Assembly: GCF_020715685.1 (NCBI RefSeq)
Contig: NZ_CP085840.1
Location: 186,001-250,000, forward strand
Direction: 5' to 3'
From: Dermatobacter hominis
Lineage (GTDB): Bacteria > Actinomycetota > Acidimicrobiia > Acidimicrobiales > Microtrichaceae
DNA length: 64,000 nt
Of the stretch, positions 1 through 8,433 are shown one piece after another (position 1 is the stretch's first letter; each line of letters starts with the position of its first letter). A program made the position numbers and the translations under genes. The notes beneath the pieces were generated by a model that saw only the letters and a program-made list of their open reading frames with translations, searched no databases and was not told the DNA's origin.

Positions 1-734
1 GCATCGGGGTACTCGGCGATCAGGTCGGCGAAGTTCCAGAGGTGCGCCGGCGACTTGAGCAACCACCGTTCGGCCATGTGCTCGGACTGCAGGTGCTGGA
101 GGAACCGCCGGTGCCACCGGTACGCGGGCGCCATGTCGGCCTTGTGCAGCAGCCACTCGTTGTAGGCGGGCACCTCGAACTGGAGCGAGAAGATCATCGA
201 GCGGAACTCGCTCGTCCAGATGCGGACGTCCTCCTGGGCGAGCGTGGCGCCGAGCTCGTGGAACTCGGTGAAGCCGGGGATGATCGAGTCGACGAGGTCG
301 AACTGGGCCTGGGCGACGGCGATGCGCGGATCGGTGTCGAAGGTCGCGGTCCGCGGCGCCGGCACCGGTCGCTCGACCTCCCAGCTGAGCGGGGCGCGCA
401 TCGCCGGGTCCTGGGCCATGAGGTCGTGGAGGATCGAGGTCCCGGTGCGGGGGAGACCCACGATGATGATCGGGCGGACGATCTCCTGCTCGGCGACGGC
501 GGGGTGGTCGTTGCGCCACTGCACGAGCTGCAGCCGGTTGGAGAGGTCGGCGACGATGCCGTCGGCGGCGACGCCCAGACCGATCTCGTTGAGCTCGGCC
601 GTCTCGTTGAGCGACTCGGCGAAGAGCTCCATGCCCTCGCGCCACGTCGGCTCGCCGAAGTCGTCGAGCCCGGTCTCCTGGATCGCCCGCTCGACGAGCT
701 CGTCCGGCCCCGGGATGGTCCCTGCTGCGGTCAT
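1..734 (-). CDS. Sulfotransferase family protein (3' part cut by window edge)
   Basis: Reading the minus strand from the ATG at 734 gives an open frame of 244 codons that runs off the left edge, so the C-terminus is missing. Residues ~85-110 contain PIIIVGLPRTGTSILHDLMA, the 5'-phosphosulfate loop (PRTGTS) of PAPS-dependent sulfotransferases; the later WLLKSPAHLW block is typical of the bacterial 'sulfotransferase 3' group. The family transfers sulfate from PAPS to hydroxyl or amino groups of small molecules or lipids; the acceptor here is unknown. A GGGGGA ribosome-binding site lies just upstream. It follows the TetR gene on the same strand with a 58-nt gap, so co-transcription and control by that TetR protein are plausible (inference). 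Confidence 0.85.
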   Translation of the reverse strand, partial: MTAAGTIPGPDELVERAIQETGLDDFGEPTWREGMELFAESLNETAELNEIGLGVAADGIVADLSNRLQLVQWRNDHPAVAEQEIVRPIIIVGLPRTGTSILHDLMAQDPAMRAPLSWEVERPVPAPRTATFDTDPRIAVAQAQFDLVDSIIPGFTEFHELGATLAQEDVRIWTSEFRSMIFSLQFEVPAYNEWLLHKADMAPAYRWHRRFLQHLQSEHMAERWLLKSPAHLWNFADLIAEYPD

Positions 735-792
735 CGTTCCCCCTGTGTGGTGTCTGGCTGACGTGCTCGCCGGCGGGCCGGTCCCGGTCCGA

Positions 793-1401
793 TCAGGGCG
801 AGCCCAGCTCGAGCCCCGCGAGCTGGCGTTCCACGAGGGCCGGCAGGTCGCCGCTGCCCTCGGACTCGAGCCACCGGTCGCAGGCGAGGCGAGCGGCGGC
901 CATGGACATGGCCCCGACGAGGCGCGGTCGAGGGTCGTCGTCGGCGAGGTCCTCGCCGAAGCGGGACCGGACCGCCTCGGCGATCGCGATCTCCCAGTCG
1001 ACGTAGAGGTGCAGCGTCCACGCCAGCATCGCCGCCGAGGACCGGCACAGCAGCGCCTGCTCCAGGTACATCTCGCGCCGCTCCTCGAAGTCGACCGCCA
1101 GCGCGCGGTGCGCGGCGCGCACCGCCTCGAGCGGTCCGAGCTCCGGAGGGAGGTCGCGGAGGGTCGCGACCAGCACGAAGATCGCGACGTCCGACAGGCC
1201 CGTCGCAATCGCGAGCTCCTTCGACTCGAAGTAGCGGAAGAAGGTCGCCCGTCCGACGCCGGCTCGCTCGACGATCTGCTCGACGGTCGTCTCGACGATG
1301 CCCTGGGCGCTGGCCAGCTCCGCGGCGGCGTCCGCGATGCGTCGACGGGTCTCGTCGCGCTTGCGCTCCCGGAGGCCTCGCTGGGCGACCTCGACCGACA
1401 T
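793..1401 (-). CDS. TetR/AcrR family transcriptional regulator
   Basis: A 202-residue protein with the usual TetR layout: an N-terminal helix-turn-helix (residues ~20-65, including TVEQIVERAGVGRATFFRYF, the canonical recognition-helix pattern) and a helical C-terminal ligand domain. The length is normal. The start ATG at 1401 is preceded by GAGGGGGA. It is divergent from the dehydrogenase at 1551 and upstream of a sulfotransferase on its own strand. A perfect 7-1-7 dyad (TGAGACG-A-CGTCTCA) lies in the divergent intergenic region, 48 nt from its start codon, and is the natural candidate operator. The effector cannot be read from sequence. Confidence 0.92.
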   Translation of the reverse strand: MSVEVAQRGLRERKRDETRRRIADAAAELASAQGIVETTVEQIVERAGVGRATFFRYFESKELAIATGLSDVAIFVLVATLRDLPPELGPLEAVRAAHRALAVDFEERREMYLEQALLCRSSAAMLAWTLHLYVDWEIAIAEAVRSRFGEDLADDDPRPRLVGAMSMAAARLACDRWLESEGSGDLPALVERQLAGLELGSP

Positions 1402-1448
1402 CCGTTCCCCCTCGGTCCCACCCGCCGACCGCAGGGGGCCGAACAGAG

Positions 1449-1463
1449 TGAGACGACGTCTCA
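1449..1463. promoter_or_regulatory. Candidate TetR operator (15-bp dyad)
   Basis: TGAGACG-A-CGTCTCA is a perfect inverted repeat with 7-bp arms and a single central base, located between the divergent TetR gene and the MDR dehydrogenase. Its size and symmetry fit TetR-family operators. A TATCAT box at 1476-1481 just downstream could be the -10 of the dehydrogenase promoter, so bound protein would cover the -35 region. Confidence 0.6.
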
Positions 1464-1550
1464 GATGGTATTGAGTATCATCCGGCTGCGCAACGGGTCA
1501 CGGGACAGGACCCGCGCGCCGGACGGGCAGCGGCCCGGCGAGGGGGACGG

Positions 1551-2594
1551 ATGCGAGCACTGCAGGTCACGCGCCACGGCGAGCCCGAGGACGTCCTCGC
1601 CGTCGTCGACGTCGAGCCCGAGCGACCCGGTCCGGGCGAGGTCCGGATCCGGGCGGCGGCCGCAGCCCTCAACCACAACGACATCGCCCGGTGCCGAGGG
1701 ACGCTCGTGTCGGTCGCCAAGGACCCCCCGTTCACGATCGGGATGGACCTCTGCGGGACCGTCGACGCCGTCGGGCCGGGGGCCGAGGAGTGGCTGGGCC
1801 GTCGCGTGGTCGCCATCGCCAAGGACGCCCTCGGCGGCATCGCCGAGCAGGTCGTCGCCCCTGCCGCAGGCGTCTTCGACGCTCCCGCGGGGCTCGACGA
1901 CGTGCAGGCGGCGGCGTTCCTCATCCCGTTCCACACCACGCACCTCGCGCTCTTCCGACGCGGCGGGCTCGCCGACGGCGACACGCTGCTCGTGACCGCC
2001 GCGGCGAGCGGGCTGGGCACGGCGGCGGTGCAGCTCGGGTCCGCCGCGGGCGCCCGGGTCATCGCCGCGGTGGGCAGCGCGGACAAGGCCGAGGTGTGCA
2101 CGCAGCTCGGTGCGGACGACGTGGTCGTCCTCGGCGCCGGCGACGAGGCCGTCGACCTCGCCGACTCCGTGCTGGACCTGACCGCCGACCACGGCGCCGA
2201 CGTCGTCTGCGACCTCGTCGGCGGCGACCTGGTCGCGCCGTCGTGGCGCTGCACCGCCCGCGAGGGCCGCTACCTCGCCGTGGGCTTCACCGACGACGAC
2301 CAGAACGGCATGACCGGCCGACCGATCCGCATGGCCAGCATCGGCAACTTCTCCATCGTCGGCGTGCTGGGCGCGTGGGTCGACGACCTCGACCCGGGGA
2401 TGCGGCGGTTCGGCTTCAACCCGTTCACGCGGGCCGACGGTGACGAGGTCCACGCCGCGCTCTGCCAGCTGGTCGCCGACGGCCGCATCACGCCGCACGT
2501 CGGGCGCGTCGTGACGATGGACGAGGCCGGCGCGGCGCTCGCCGACCACCGCGACCGGCGCAGCACCGGGCGCACCATCGTGCAGATCGCCTGA
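1551..2594 (+). CDS. Zinc-free MDR-family NAD(P)H:quinone oxidoreductase-like dehydrogenase
   Basis: A 347-residue medium-chain dehydrogenase/reductase. The N-terminal GroES-like domain (residues ~1-125) has the family pattern GEVRIRAAAAALNHNDIARCRG and GMDLCGTVDAVGPG. The Rossmann domain carries TAAASGLGTAAVQLGSAAGA (residues ~148-167), the nucleotide-binding loop of quinone-reductase/acryloyl-CoA-reductase types. The conserved zinc-ligand set of true alcohol dehydrogenases is not evident, so an NADPH-dependent quinone or enoyl reductase is more likely than an alcohol dehydrogenase. The ATG at 1551 follows GAGGGGGA. It is divergent from TetR across the dyad at 1449-1463, so it is the likely regulated target. 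The exact substrate is unknown. Confidence 0.88.
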   Translation: MRALQVTRHGEPEDVLAVVDVEPERPGPGEVRIRAAAAALNHNDIARCRGTLVSVAKDPPFTIGMDLCGTVDAVGPGAEEWLGRRVVAIAKDALGGIAEQVVAPAAGVFDAPAGLDDVQAAAFLIPFHTTHLALFRRGGLADGDTLLVTAAASGLGTAAVQLGSAAGARVIAAVGSADKAEVCTQLGADDVVVLGAGDEAVDLADSVLDLTADHGADVVCDLVGGDLVAPSWRCTAREGRYLAVGFTDDDQNGMTGRPIRMASIGNFSIVGVLGAWVDDLDPGMRRFGFNPFTRADGDEVHAALCQLVADGRITPHVGRVVTMDEAGAALADHRDRRSTGRTIVQIA

Positions 2595-2599
2595 ACCCC

Positions 2600-2650
2600 C
2601 GTTCCGTGTGCCGTCGTCGTCGTGGAGCGACGACGACCGCACCGAGAACG
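2600..2650. terminator. Hairpin terminator between convergent genes
   Basis: The core stem GTCGTCGTCG / CGACGACGAC (2613-2622 and 2628-2637, loop TGGAG) is extended by GTGC/GCAC-type and CGTTC/GAACG outer pairs. It starts a few bases after the dehydrogenase stop and lies before the 3' end of the convergent lactonase gene, so it can serve both strands. There is no T-tract. Confidence 0.6.
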
Positions 2651-2677
2651 GCGTGTGGGGCCGGTCGGGGCCCGGTG

Positions 2678-3415
2678 TCAGAAGGAGCGGACCTCGTCGT
2701 CGGGGATCTGTTCGGCGTCGTGGCCGAACACGAGCTGCGAGCCCGACGCCTCCATCGAGCGGAGCAGGTCGAGGCTGCGGTGCTGCTGCTCGGGATCGAA
2801 GCCGAAGAGCGGCAGCCGCCCGGTGTCGAGGCTCTCCCGGAAGTAGCACGCATCGCCGGTGAGCACGACCTCGGCGTCGTCGGTGCGGACGCGCAGCGAC
2901 TGGTGCCCGGCGGTGTGGCCCGGCGTGGGGATGCAGACGACGGTGCCGTCGCCGAACACGTCGTGGTCGCCGTCGAGCAGTCGCACGTCCTGGCCCGTGT
3001 CGAAGTCGTGCGCCAGGTAGCCGGCCGTCGGGTCGCCGCCGTGCGCGGCGTCCCACTCCGCCCGCTGCACCAGCACCGGCACGTCGCCGAGCAGCCCGTT
3101 GCCCCCGCAGTGGTCGAAGTGGAGGTGCGAGCAGGCGACCAGGTCGACCCGCGAGGTCAGCTCGGCCGAGCGCTCGTCGACCGACGTGCCGGCGGGCAGC
3201 TCGGTCGTGAAGAAGTCGGCGAGCCCGCCGATCCGGGCGTGGACGTCGACGCGCACGTCGGGGTGGAGGCCGGTGTCGAACAGCAGCGTCCCCCGGGCGT
3301 GCTCGACGAGGTACGAGACGACCGGGATGCGGGCCGGGCCCTCGCCGCCCTCGATCAGGCCGGCCCGCTCGGTGGTGAGCCAGCCGGTGGTGAACGCCCT
3401 GAGCCGTGCGGTCAT
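2678..3415 (-). CDS. N-acyl homoserine lactonase-like MBL-fold hydrolase
   Basis: A 245-residue metallo-beta-lactamase-fold protein. The dinuclear metal motif HLHFDH is at residues 97-102, followed by CGGN as in the AiiA/AttM lactonase branch; later metal ligands are in PTPGHTAGHQSL and the GDACYF strand. Family members hydrolyse lactones (often quorum-sensing N-acyl homoserine lactones) or related esters; the real substrate is not determined. The frame stays open far upstream, but the conserved protein begins at the ATG at 3415. A TACCGT box (3422-3427, minus strand) ends 6 nt before this ATG, which supports a leaderless start. Converges on the dehydrogenase at 1551-2594 with a shared hairpin between them. 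Confidence 0.88.
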   Translation of the reverse strand: MTARLRAFTTGWLTTERAGLIEGGEGPARIPVVSYLVEHARGTLLFDTGLHPDVRVDVHARIGGLADFFTTELPAGTSVDERSAELTSRVDLVACSHLHFDHCGGNGLLGDVPVLVQRAEWDAAHGGDPTAGYLAHDFDTGQDVRLLDGDHDVFGDGTVVCIPTPGHTAGHQSLRVRTDDAEVVLTGDACYFRESLDTGRLPLFGFDPEQQHRSLDLLRSMEASGSQLVFGHDAEQIPDDEVRSF

Positions 3416-3459
3416 GCGCGGACGGTAACAGCGCACCGCTGCCGGTCGGTCCCCGTTCG

Positions 3460-3618
3460 TCAGCGCTTGCCGGACCGCCGCCCGGGCGGTGGCTCGTCGT
3501 CGCCGCGCCGGCCCCGGCGGTACCGCTCGCGCAGGAGGGCGATGTAGCCGGAGCCGAACAGGAGGACGAGCACGACGATCAGGAGGAGGATGATCAGCGC
3601 CTCCTGGCCCGACGTCAT
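3460..3618 (-). CDS. Small single-span membrane protein
   Basis: A 52-residue open frame from the ATG at 3618: a short polar N-terminus (MTSGQEA), one strongly hydrophobic segment of about 20 residues rich in Leu, Ile and Val (residues ~8-29), then a basic and proline-rich tail ending RRSGKR. The layout is an N-out/C-in single-pass protein by the positive-inside rule. No family is recognised. It lies 41 nt upstream of the lactonase start on the same strand. The clear hydrophobic-then-basic design supports a real small gene, but there is no homology evidence. Confidence 0.5.
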   Translation of the reverse strand: MTSGQEALIILLLIVVLVLLFGSGYIALLRERYRRGRRGDDEPPPGRRSGKR

Positions 3619-3683
3619 GTCCCCAGCGTGGCACGGCGGCGCCGGAGCGCCGGACCGCACGACCGGGCGAGCGGCGCCGGTCG

Positions 3684-3698
3684 CCCCCCCCCCCCCCC
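3684..3698. repeat. C15 homopolymer tract
   Basis: Fifteen consecutive C residues lie between the divergent small membrane protein gene (start 3618) and the serine hydrolase (start 3737). No other run of this length occurs in the window. It may be a slippage-prone contingency tract or a sequencing/assembly artefact. Confidence 0.9.
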
Positions 3699-3736
3699 GG
3701 CCGATGAACCCGCCCGGCCCGATCCGTCCGAAGGGT

Positions 3737-4930
3737 ATGGACGACACGATGGCGACCGACCCGGAGCTCGACCGACGGCTGCACGACGTCGTGCAGCGCC
3801 ACATCGACGAGGACCACATCGGCGCGGCGTCGTGGCGGGTGCAGCGCGGCGACGTCGTCGTCGACGGCTCGGCCGGCGCCCTGCACGGCGGCGCGCCCGC
3901 CCGGCTCGACACGATCTACCGGATCACCTCCATGTCGAAGCCGATCACGGCCGCGGCGGCGCTCACCTTCGTCGGGCGCGGCGAGGCCGACCTCGACGAA
4001 CCGGTGGATCGCCACCTCCCGGAGCTGTCCGACATGCAGGTGCTGCGCCGGCCCGACGGACCGGTCGACGACACCGAGCCGGCGGAGCGTCCGATCACCC
4101 TGCGCGACCTGATGGCGTTCACGCTGGGCTGGGGCATGGACTTCAGCGCCGACGGGTCGACGCCGTGGGACGAGGCCGCCGAGGCGCTCGGCGTCGCGTT
4201 CCGGGGACCGGAGCCCGACGCGTGGCCCCCGCCCGACGAGTGGATCGCCGCCATGGGATCGCTGCCGCTGCTGCGCCAGCCGGGCCGAGCCTGGGGCTAC
4301 CACCACGGATCCGACGTGCTCGGCGTGTGGCTCGAGCGCGCCGGCGGCGCGCCGCTCCAGCACGTGTTGTCCGACCGGGTCCTCCGACCGCTGGGCATGG
4401 TCGACACCGGCTTCCACGTGCCGGCCGGGTCCCTCGAGCGCTTCGGCGCCTGCACGATGCCCGACGAGACGGGGGCGATCGTCGTCCACGACGACGTGGA
4501 CGGCGCGTGGTCGTCGCCGCCGCGCTTCCCCTCGGGCGGGGCCGGGCTCGTCTCGACGATCGGCGACTACACGGCGTTCGCCCAGATGCTCCTCCGCGGC
4601 GGCACGGCGCCCGACGGCTCGGTGGTCGTGCCCGAGCCGCTCGTGGCCGAGATGGGTCGGGACCAGCTCACCGACGCCCAGCGGTCCGCGAGCGCGGACC
4701 TCATCGAGGGGACGGGCTGGGGCCTCGGTTGCGGCGTGTGCCTGGTCGACACACCGGTCGGCCCGGCGGGCAGCACGTTCTGGGACGGCGGGTTCGGCTC
4801 GATCTGGACGAACGACCGGGCGGGCGGCACCTCGCTCGTGCTCCTCACCGACCGCATCTGGAGCTCGCCCGACCTGCAGCGCTACGCCGTCGACGCCCGG
4901 GCGACCGTGTTCCAAGGCCGCACCGGCTGA
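3737..4930 (+). CDS. Beta-lactamase-fold serine hydrolase (class C / EstB type)
   Basis: A 397-residue protein of the serine beta-lactamase-related family, which includes class C enzymes, EstB-type esterases and D-aminopeptidases. The nucleophile motif SMSK is at residues 65-68 (YRITSMSKP), the Tyr-motif region is GYHHGSDVLG, and the third-motif region is FWDGGFGS in place of the classical KTG, as in many esterase-like members. No signal peptide is seen, so it is probably cytoplasmic and more likely an esterase than a resistance enzyme. Start choice is uncertain: ATG 3737 (used here) and ATG 3749 are both close to GAAGGG. The frame is also open back to an ATG at 3590, in which case the C15 tract would be inside the coding region. 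Confidence 0.85.
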   Translation: MDDTMATDPELDRRLHDVVQRHIDEDHIGAASWRVQRGDVVVDGSAGALHGGAPARLDTIYRITSMSKPITAAAALTFVGRGEADLDEPVDRHLPELSDMQVLRRPDGPVDDTEPAERPITLRDLMAFTLGWGMDFSADGSTPWDEAAEALGVAFRGPEPDAWPPPDEWIAAMGSLPLLRQPGRAWGYHHGSDVLGVWLERAGGAPLQHVLSDRVLRPLGMVDTGFHVPAGSLERFGACTMPDETGAIVVHDDVDGAWSSPPRFPSGGAGLVSTIGDYTAFAQMLLRGGTAPDGSVVVPEPLVAEMGRDQLTDAQRSASADLIEGTGWGLGCGVCLVDTPVGPAGSTFWDGGFGSIWTNDRAGGTSLVLLTDRIWSSPDLQRYAVDARATVFQGRTG

Positions 4931-4949
4931 GGATCCCCCGACCGGCTCG

Positions 4950-6521
4950 TCACCACGTCGAGGGGCGACGCTTCCGGGCCCGGTCCCACACCGGGTGCCA
5001 GTCCTGCGTGCGGGCCGGATCGAGGCGAGCCGCCATGTGGAGCTCCCCGGCCCGGAAGGCGGTCGGGGCGTCGAGGCCCGATCCCTCGACCGTCACGTAA
5101 CGCTCGATCCAGCGCTGGAGCGCGACGGCGTCCTGGCGCGAGCCGAGCAGGTCCTGCAGGTCCTCGAGCCGCGAGGCGGCGCGCCGGGCGTCGTGGCCGA
5201 GGACCGGAGCGGACAGCTCGGCCAGGTAGCGGGCGCGCTTGGCGGCCTTGCGCACCTCGTGCACCGCCTCGTCGGCAGCGGCGGTGCCGCCCGGCGCCTC
5301 GCCCGCCTCGGTGGCGGCGTCGCGCAGCCGGCGCCACGCCCAGCGGTTGCGGTCCTGCAGGGCGTCCCTGGCCCGCACCGACGTGTCGACCCCCTCCCGC
5401 ACCGGCAGGTCGGACGCCGCGTCGAGCAGCTCCTCGACCAGCGCCCGGTAGCGGTCGCCGCCCATGGCGCTGGCCAGCCGGCGGCCGTGGAGCGCGAGCT
5501 GCTGGTCCAACCGGGCCACGAACGGGTGCGTCCGGCCCCACGGCCGCAGCCGCTGCCGGAGCACCTGCGCGTCGCGCAGGTCGCCGAGCAGCCGCCCGAA
5601 CCACTGGAGCTCGGCGCGCACGTGGTCGATCCTCGGCCGGTCGAGGAACGGCCGGAGCGATCGCAGGTCGCTGCGCAGCCGGCGCGTCGCCACCCTGGCG
5701 TGGTGCACGACCTCGACCTCGGGCTGCCACGGCTCCTGGTCGGCCGGGGCGGCGCCGGCGATCCCGGCGCCGACCGTGGGCACGCGGGACAGGTCGTCGC
5801 GGAGGAGGGGGTCGTGCGCGACCAGCGTCCGCACCGGACCGACGACCGCGGCCCGGAGCACGTCGTGCAGCGACGACCGCCGCCGCAGCGCGACCGGGTC
5901 GGGCGCCGACGGACGGCCGGGGCCGAGCGCCTGCTCGAGCTTGTTGGCGGCGGCCGACGGGGTCAGCCCGGCGTCGCCGGCCCAGCCCGCGATCGCGTCG
6001 AGCAGCTCGTCGTCCCCGGTCGACTCGACCTCCAGCTGGTGGAACCGGTCGGTCCGCCCGTCGACCTCGACGGTGACCTCGTCGCGGTCGATGCGGGCCC
6101 CGGGCTCGTGGCCGGGGCGGCCCCCGGGACGGGCGAGCTCGGTCGAGGTCCGGACGGTCGTCAGGCGCGCGACGCGCTCGAGGTGCTCGTGGGCGGCGAG
6201 CCCGGTGACCACCTCGACCACGCGTGCCGGCGGCGTCGAGGGGTCACCCGGGACGTCGATCTCGACGCGCGAGCGGGCGCCCGGGGTGCCCTTCGCGTCG
6301 GCCGGGACGGGCACCTTGACGGTCCAGCCGTCCTCGCTGCCGTCGCTCGCGTGGCGGTGGCGGACGGTGACGCCCCACGCCCGCAGGCGGCCCGACGGTG
6401 TGTCCCAGTACTCCGCGACAAGCGTCGCCGAGCGGGCCGGACCGGCGGCGGCCACGTCGTCGTCGACGTCCACCGGGGCCCCGGGGCCGAGGTCGAACTT
6501 CAGCTCCCGCTCCGTTCCCAT
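4950..6521 (-). CDS. CYTH and CHAD domain-containing protein
   Basis: A 523-residue two-domain protein. The N-terminal CYTH (triphosphate tunnel metalloenzyme) domain starts with the signature ExExK as E4-R-E-L-K8. The C-terminal half is a CHAD domain (from about residue 225) with helices rich in His and Arg, for example HHARVATRRLRSDLRSLRPF and KAAKRARYLAEL. CYTH domains bind or hydrolyse organic or inorganic polyphosphates, and CHAD domains bind polyphosphate, so a role in polyphosphate metabolism or storage granules is likely. Convergent with the serine hydrolase (19-nt gap) and divergent from the metalloprotease lipoprotein. Confidence 0.9.
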   Translation of the reverse strand: MGTERELKFDLGPGAPVDVDDDVAAAGPARSATLVAEYWDTPSGRLRAWGVTVRHRHASDGSEDGWTVKVPVPADAKGTPGARSRVEIDVPGDPSTPPARVVEVVTGLAAHEHLERVARLTTVRTSTELARPGGRPGHEPGARIDRDEVTVEVDGRTDRFHQLEVESTGDDELLDAIAGWAGDAGLTPSAAANKLEQALGPGRPSAPDPVALRRRSSLHDVLRAAVVGPVRTLVAHDPLLRDDLSRVPTVGAGIAGAAPADQEPWQPEVEVVHHARVATRRLRSDLRSLRPFLDRPRIDHVRAELQWFGRLLGDLRDAQVLRQRLRPWGRTHPFVARLDQQLALHGRRLASAMGGDRYRALVEELLDAASDLPVREGVDTSVRARDALQDRNRWAWRRLRDAATEAGEAPGGTAAADEAVHEVRKAAKRARYLAELSAPVLGHDARRAASRLEDLQDLLGSRQDAVALQRWIERYVTVEGSGLDAPTAFRAGELHMAARLDPARTQDWHPVWDRARKRRPSTW

Positions 6522-6647
6522 GCCCCATCACTACCCCAACACGGTGCGCACGGGGTCTACGGCGTACCATTTCGGGAGGTCGGTGCGTTGGGGTGCCGGC
6601 CGTGGGGCAACGGGCGACGGGGCGATCGTCGCCGCTGGAGGGACGAC

Positions 6648-7835
6648 GTGGACCGCACGAGGGGCACCCGTACGACGATCGGCGCGGTCGTGGTCGCATT
6701 GGCGGCGCTGGCCGTCGCCTGCGCCCCCGCACCGGGCGGCCCGCCCGCGACGACGGCGCCGACCGACCCCGTCGCGCCGGTGGTCGACGCGTTCTCGGTC
6801 GCGGCACCCCGGACCGAGGCACCGGTCACCGCCACCTTCCGGTGGCGCATCAGCGACGCCAACGGCGACCCGCTCACCTGCGCCTTCGACCTCGACGGCG
6901 ACTCGGTGGCCGAGCGCACGGTCTCACCGTGCCCCGCGCAGGGCGACCTGCTCCTGCAGTACCGCACGCCCGGCACGATCACCCCCACGCTGACCGTGAG
7001 CGACGGCGCCCTGTCCTCGGCGCCGGCCGCGACCGGCCCGATCTCGGTCACGCCCGGGCCGTCGGAGCCCTTCGACATCACGCTGACGATCGACCCGGCG
7101 ATGGCGCCCGAGTACCGGGCTGCGTTCGAGGCCGCGGCGGCGCGCTGGGAGCAGGTGATCGTCGACGGCTGGAACCCGGAGCCGCTCTCGATCGCCGAGG
7201 GCTTGTTCGGCTGGGTGCCGGCGTTCGACGGCAACGTCGACGACGTGCTCATCGCCGCCCGGGCGCCCTACCTCGACGGCCCGCTCGGGCTGCTCGGCCA
7301 GGCGGGCGCGATCGGCAAGCGGGCCAGCACCGCTGAGCCGTACTTCGGGATCATGGAGTTCGACTCCGCCGACCTCGAGCGCTTCGCCCAGAACGGCCGG
7401 CTCAACGACCTGGTCCTGCACGAGATGGGCCACATCCTCGGGATCGGCTTCAACTGGGTGGGCGAGGGGCGGGTCGACGACCTGCTCACCGACCCGACCT
7501 ACAACGGTCCGGCCGCCAACGCCGCCTGGCACGAGCTCGGCGGCACGGGTCAGGTGCCGGTCGAGGACGGCGGCGGCGTCGGGACGTTCGCCGCCCACTG
7601 GCGGGAGTCGACCTTCGACTCCGAGCTCATGACCGGCTACAGCGACGGCGACGAGCGGATGAGCCGGGTCACGATCGGCGCCCTGGCCGACCGCGGCTAC
7701 GGGGTCGACCTCGACCAGGCCGATCCGTACCAGCTGCCCGGCGCCGGTCTCGGGGCGGGTCTGCGGGCGGCGCCGTGGCCGCACCAGCACACCGTCCCGG
7801 TCGAGCCCTTGCCCGACGCACTCCTGAAGGGCTGA
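6648..7835 (+). CDS. Zinc metalloprotease lipoprotein with leishmanolysin-like active site
   Basis: A 395-residue exported protein. The GTG at 6648 is chosen because GGAGGG lies 6 nt upstream and a signal peptide follows immediately (TTIGAVVVALAALAVAC), ending in a lipobox-like Cys. Residues ~45-140 form an Ig/PKD-like beta region with a Ca-binding-like DLDGDS loop. The zinc motif HEMGHILGIGF has H258, E259 and H262. A downstream ELMTGY resembles the Met-turn of metzincins such as leishmanolysin (M8). It is probably anchored outside the membrane and cleaves extracellular protein. The third zinc ligand was not assigned. No clear operon partner; the neighbours lie on the opposite strand. Confidence 0.8.
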   Translation: MDRTRGTRTTIGAVVVALAALAVACAPAPGGPPATTAPTDPVAPVVDAFSVAAPRTEAPVTATFRWRISDANGDPLTCAFDLDGDSVAERTVSPCPAQGDLLLQYRTPGTITPTLTVSDGALSSAPAATGPISVTPGPSEPFDITLTIDPAMAPEYRAAFEAAAARWEQVIVDGWNPEPLSIAEGLFGWVPAFDGNVDDVLIAARAPYLDGPLGLLGQAGAIGKRASTAEPYFGIMEFDSADLERFAQNGRLNDLVLHEMGHILGIGFNWVGEGRVDDLLTDPTYNGPAANAAWHELGGTGQVPVEDGGGVGTFAAHWRESTFDSELMTGYSDGDERMSRVTIGALADRGYGVDLDQADPYQLPGAGLGAGLRAAPWPHQHTVPVEPLPDALLKG

Positions 7836-7885
7836 GCCGGCGCCACGGCCGCGGGGTCCCCGGACACGACCGGGTGGGCCTGGCC

Positions 7886-8389
7886 TCAGGCGTTCTGGAC
7901 GGTCCGGGCGAGGATGCCGAGGGTGGCGCGCAGCGCGCCCTCGGAGATCACCGGGAAGATGCCCGCCTCGCGCCACTCCGGCGTGATGTCGGACCAGTCG
8001 TAGTAGCTCGTGGCGATCGTGGTGCCGGGCTCCTCGCCCGGCTCCAGCCGGTAGCCGTAGACGTGGCCGATGTTGAGCTGGCCCTCGATCTTCCAGGCGA
8101 TCTCCCGGTCGGGCTCGAACGTCACGATCCGGATCGTGACGTCGTACAGGCCGAGCGGGTAGTCGTTGAGCGCCTCGCGGTCCATGTGGACCACGAACGT
8201 GTCGTCGACCGCGGTCACGACGTCGCCGTCGGCGCTCATCAGCATCCCCGAGCTGTCGATCGCCACGTGGCCCTGCGGGTCGCTGAGCACGGCGAAGACG
8301 GCGGCGGGGTCGGCCTGGATCGTGCGGGCCACCTCGATCCGTTCGGCGGGGGCGGCGTCGTTCGGAGCGTCGTTCACATCGGCAGACAT
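7886..8389 (-). CDS. SRPBCC-superfamily protein
   Basis: A 167-residue protein resembling the START/polyketide-cyclase (SRPBCC) fold: the N-terminal IEVARTIQADPAAVFAVLSDPQGH is the typical first strand and helix pair, followed by alternating strands (VVTAVDDTFVVHM, IAWKIEGQ, TTIATSYYDWSDI) and a long C-terminal helix. Members bind hydrophobic ligands or act as small cyclases and hydrolases; the ligand is unknown. The ATG at 8389 is chosen; a CAGGCT box ends 6 nt upstream and could support a leaderless message. Lies downstream of the deaminase gene on the same strand (44-nt gap). Confidence 0.8.
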   Translation of the reverse strand: MSADVNDAPNDAAPAERIEVARTIQADPAAVFAVLSDPQGHVAIDSSGMLMSADGDVVTAVDDTFVVHMDREALNDYPLGLYDVTIRIVTFEPDREIAWKIEGQLNIGHVYGYRLEPGEEPGTTIATSYYDWSDITPEWREAGIFPVISEGALRATLGILARTVQNA

Positions 8390-8433
8390 GCCCCCAGCCT
8401 GCACGACGCAGACGCGCCGTGTCGGCGTTCCCG

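Noticed and set aside
2678..4915. Very long minus-strand open frame reaching upstream of the lactonase
   Set aside because: Only the part from 3415 down has family motifs; the upstream part is Arg/Pro/Gly-rich antisense of the serine hydrolase, as expected in GC-rich DNA.
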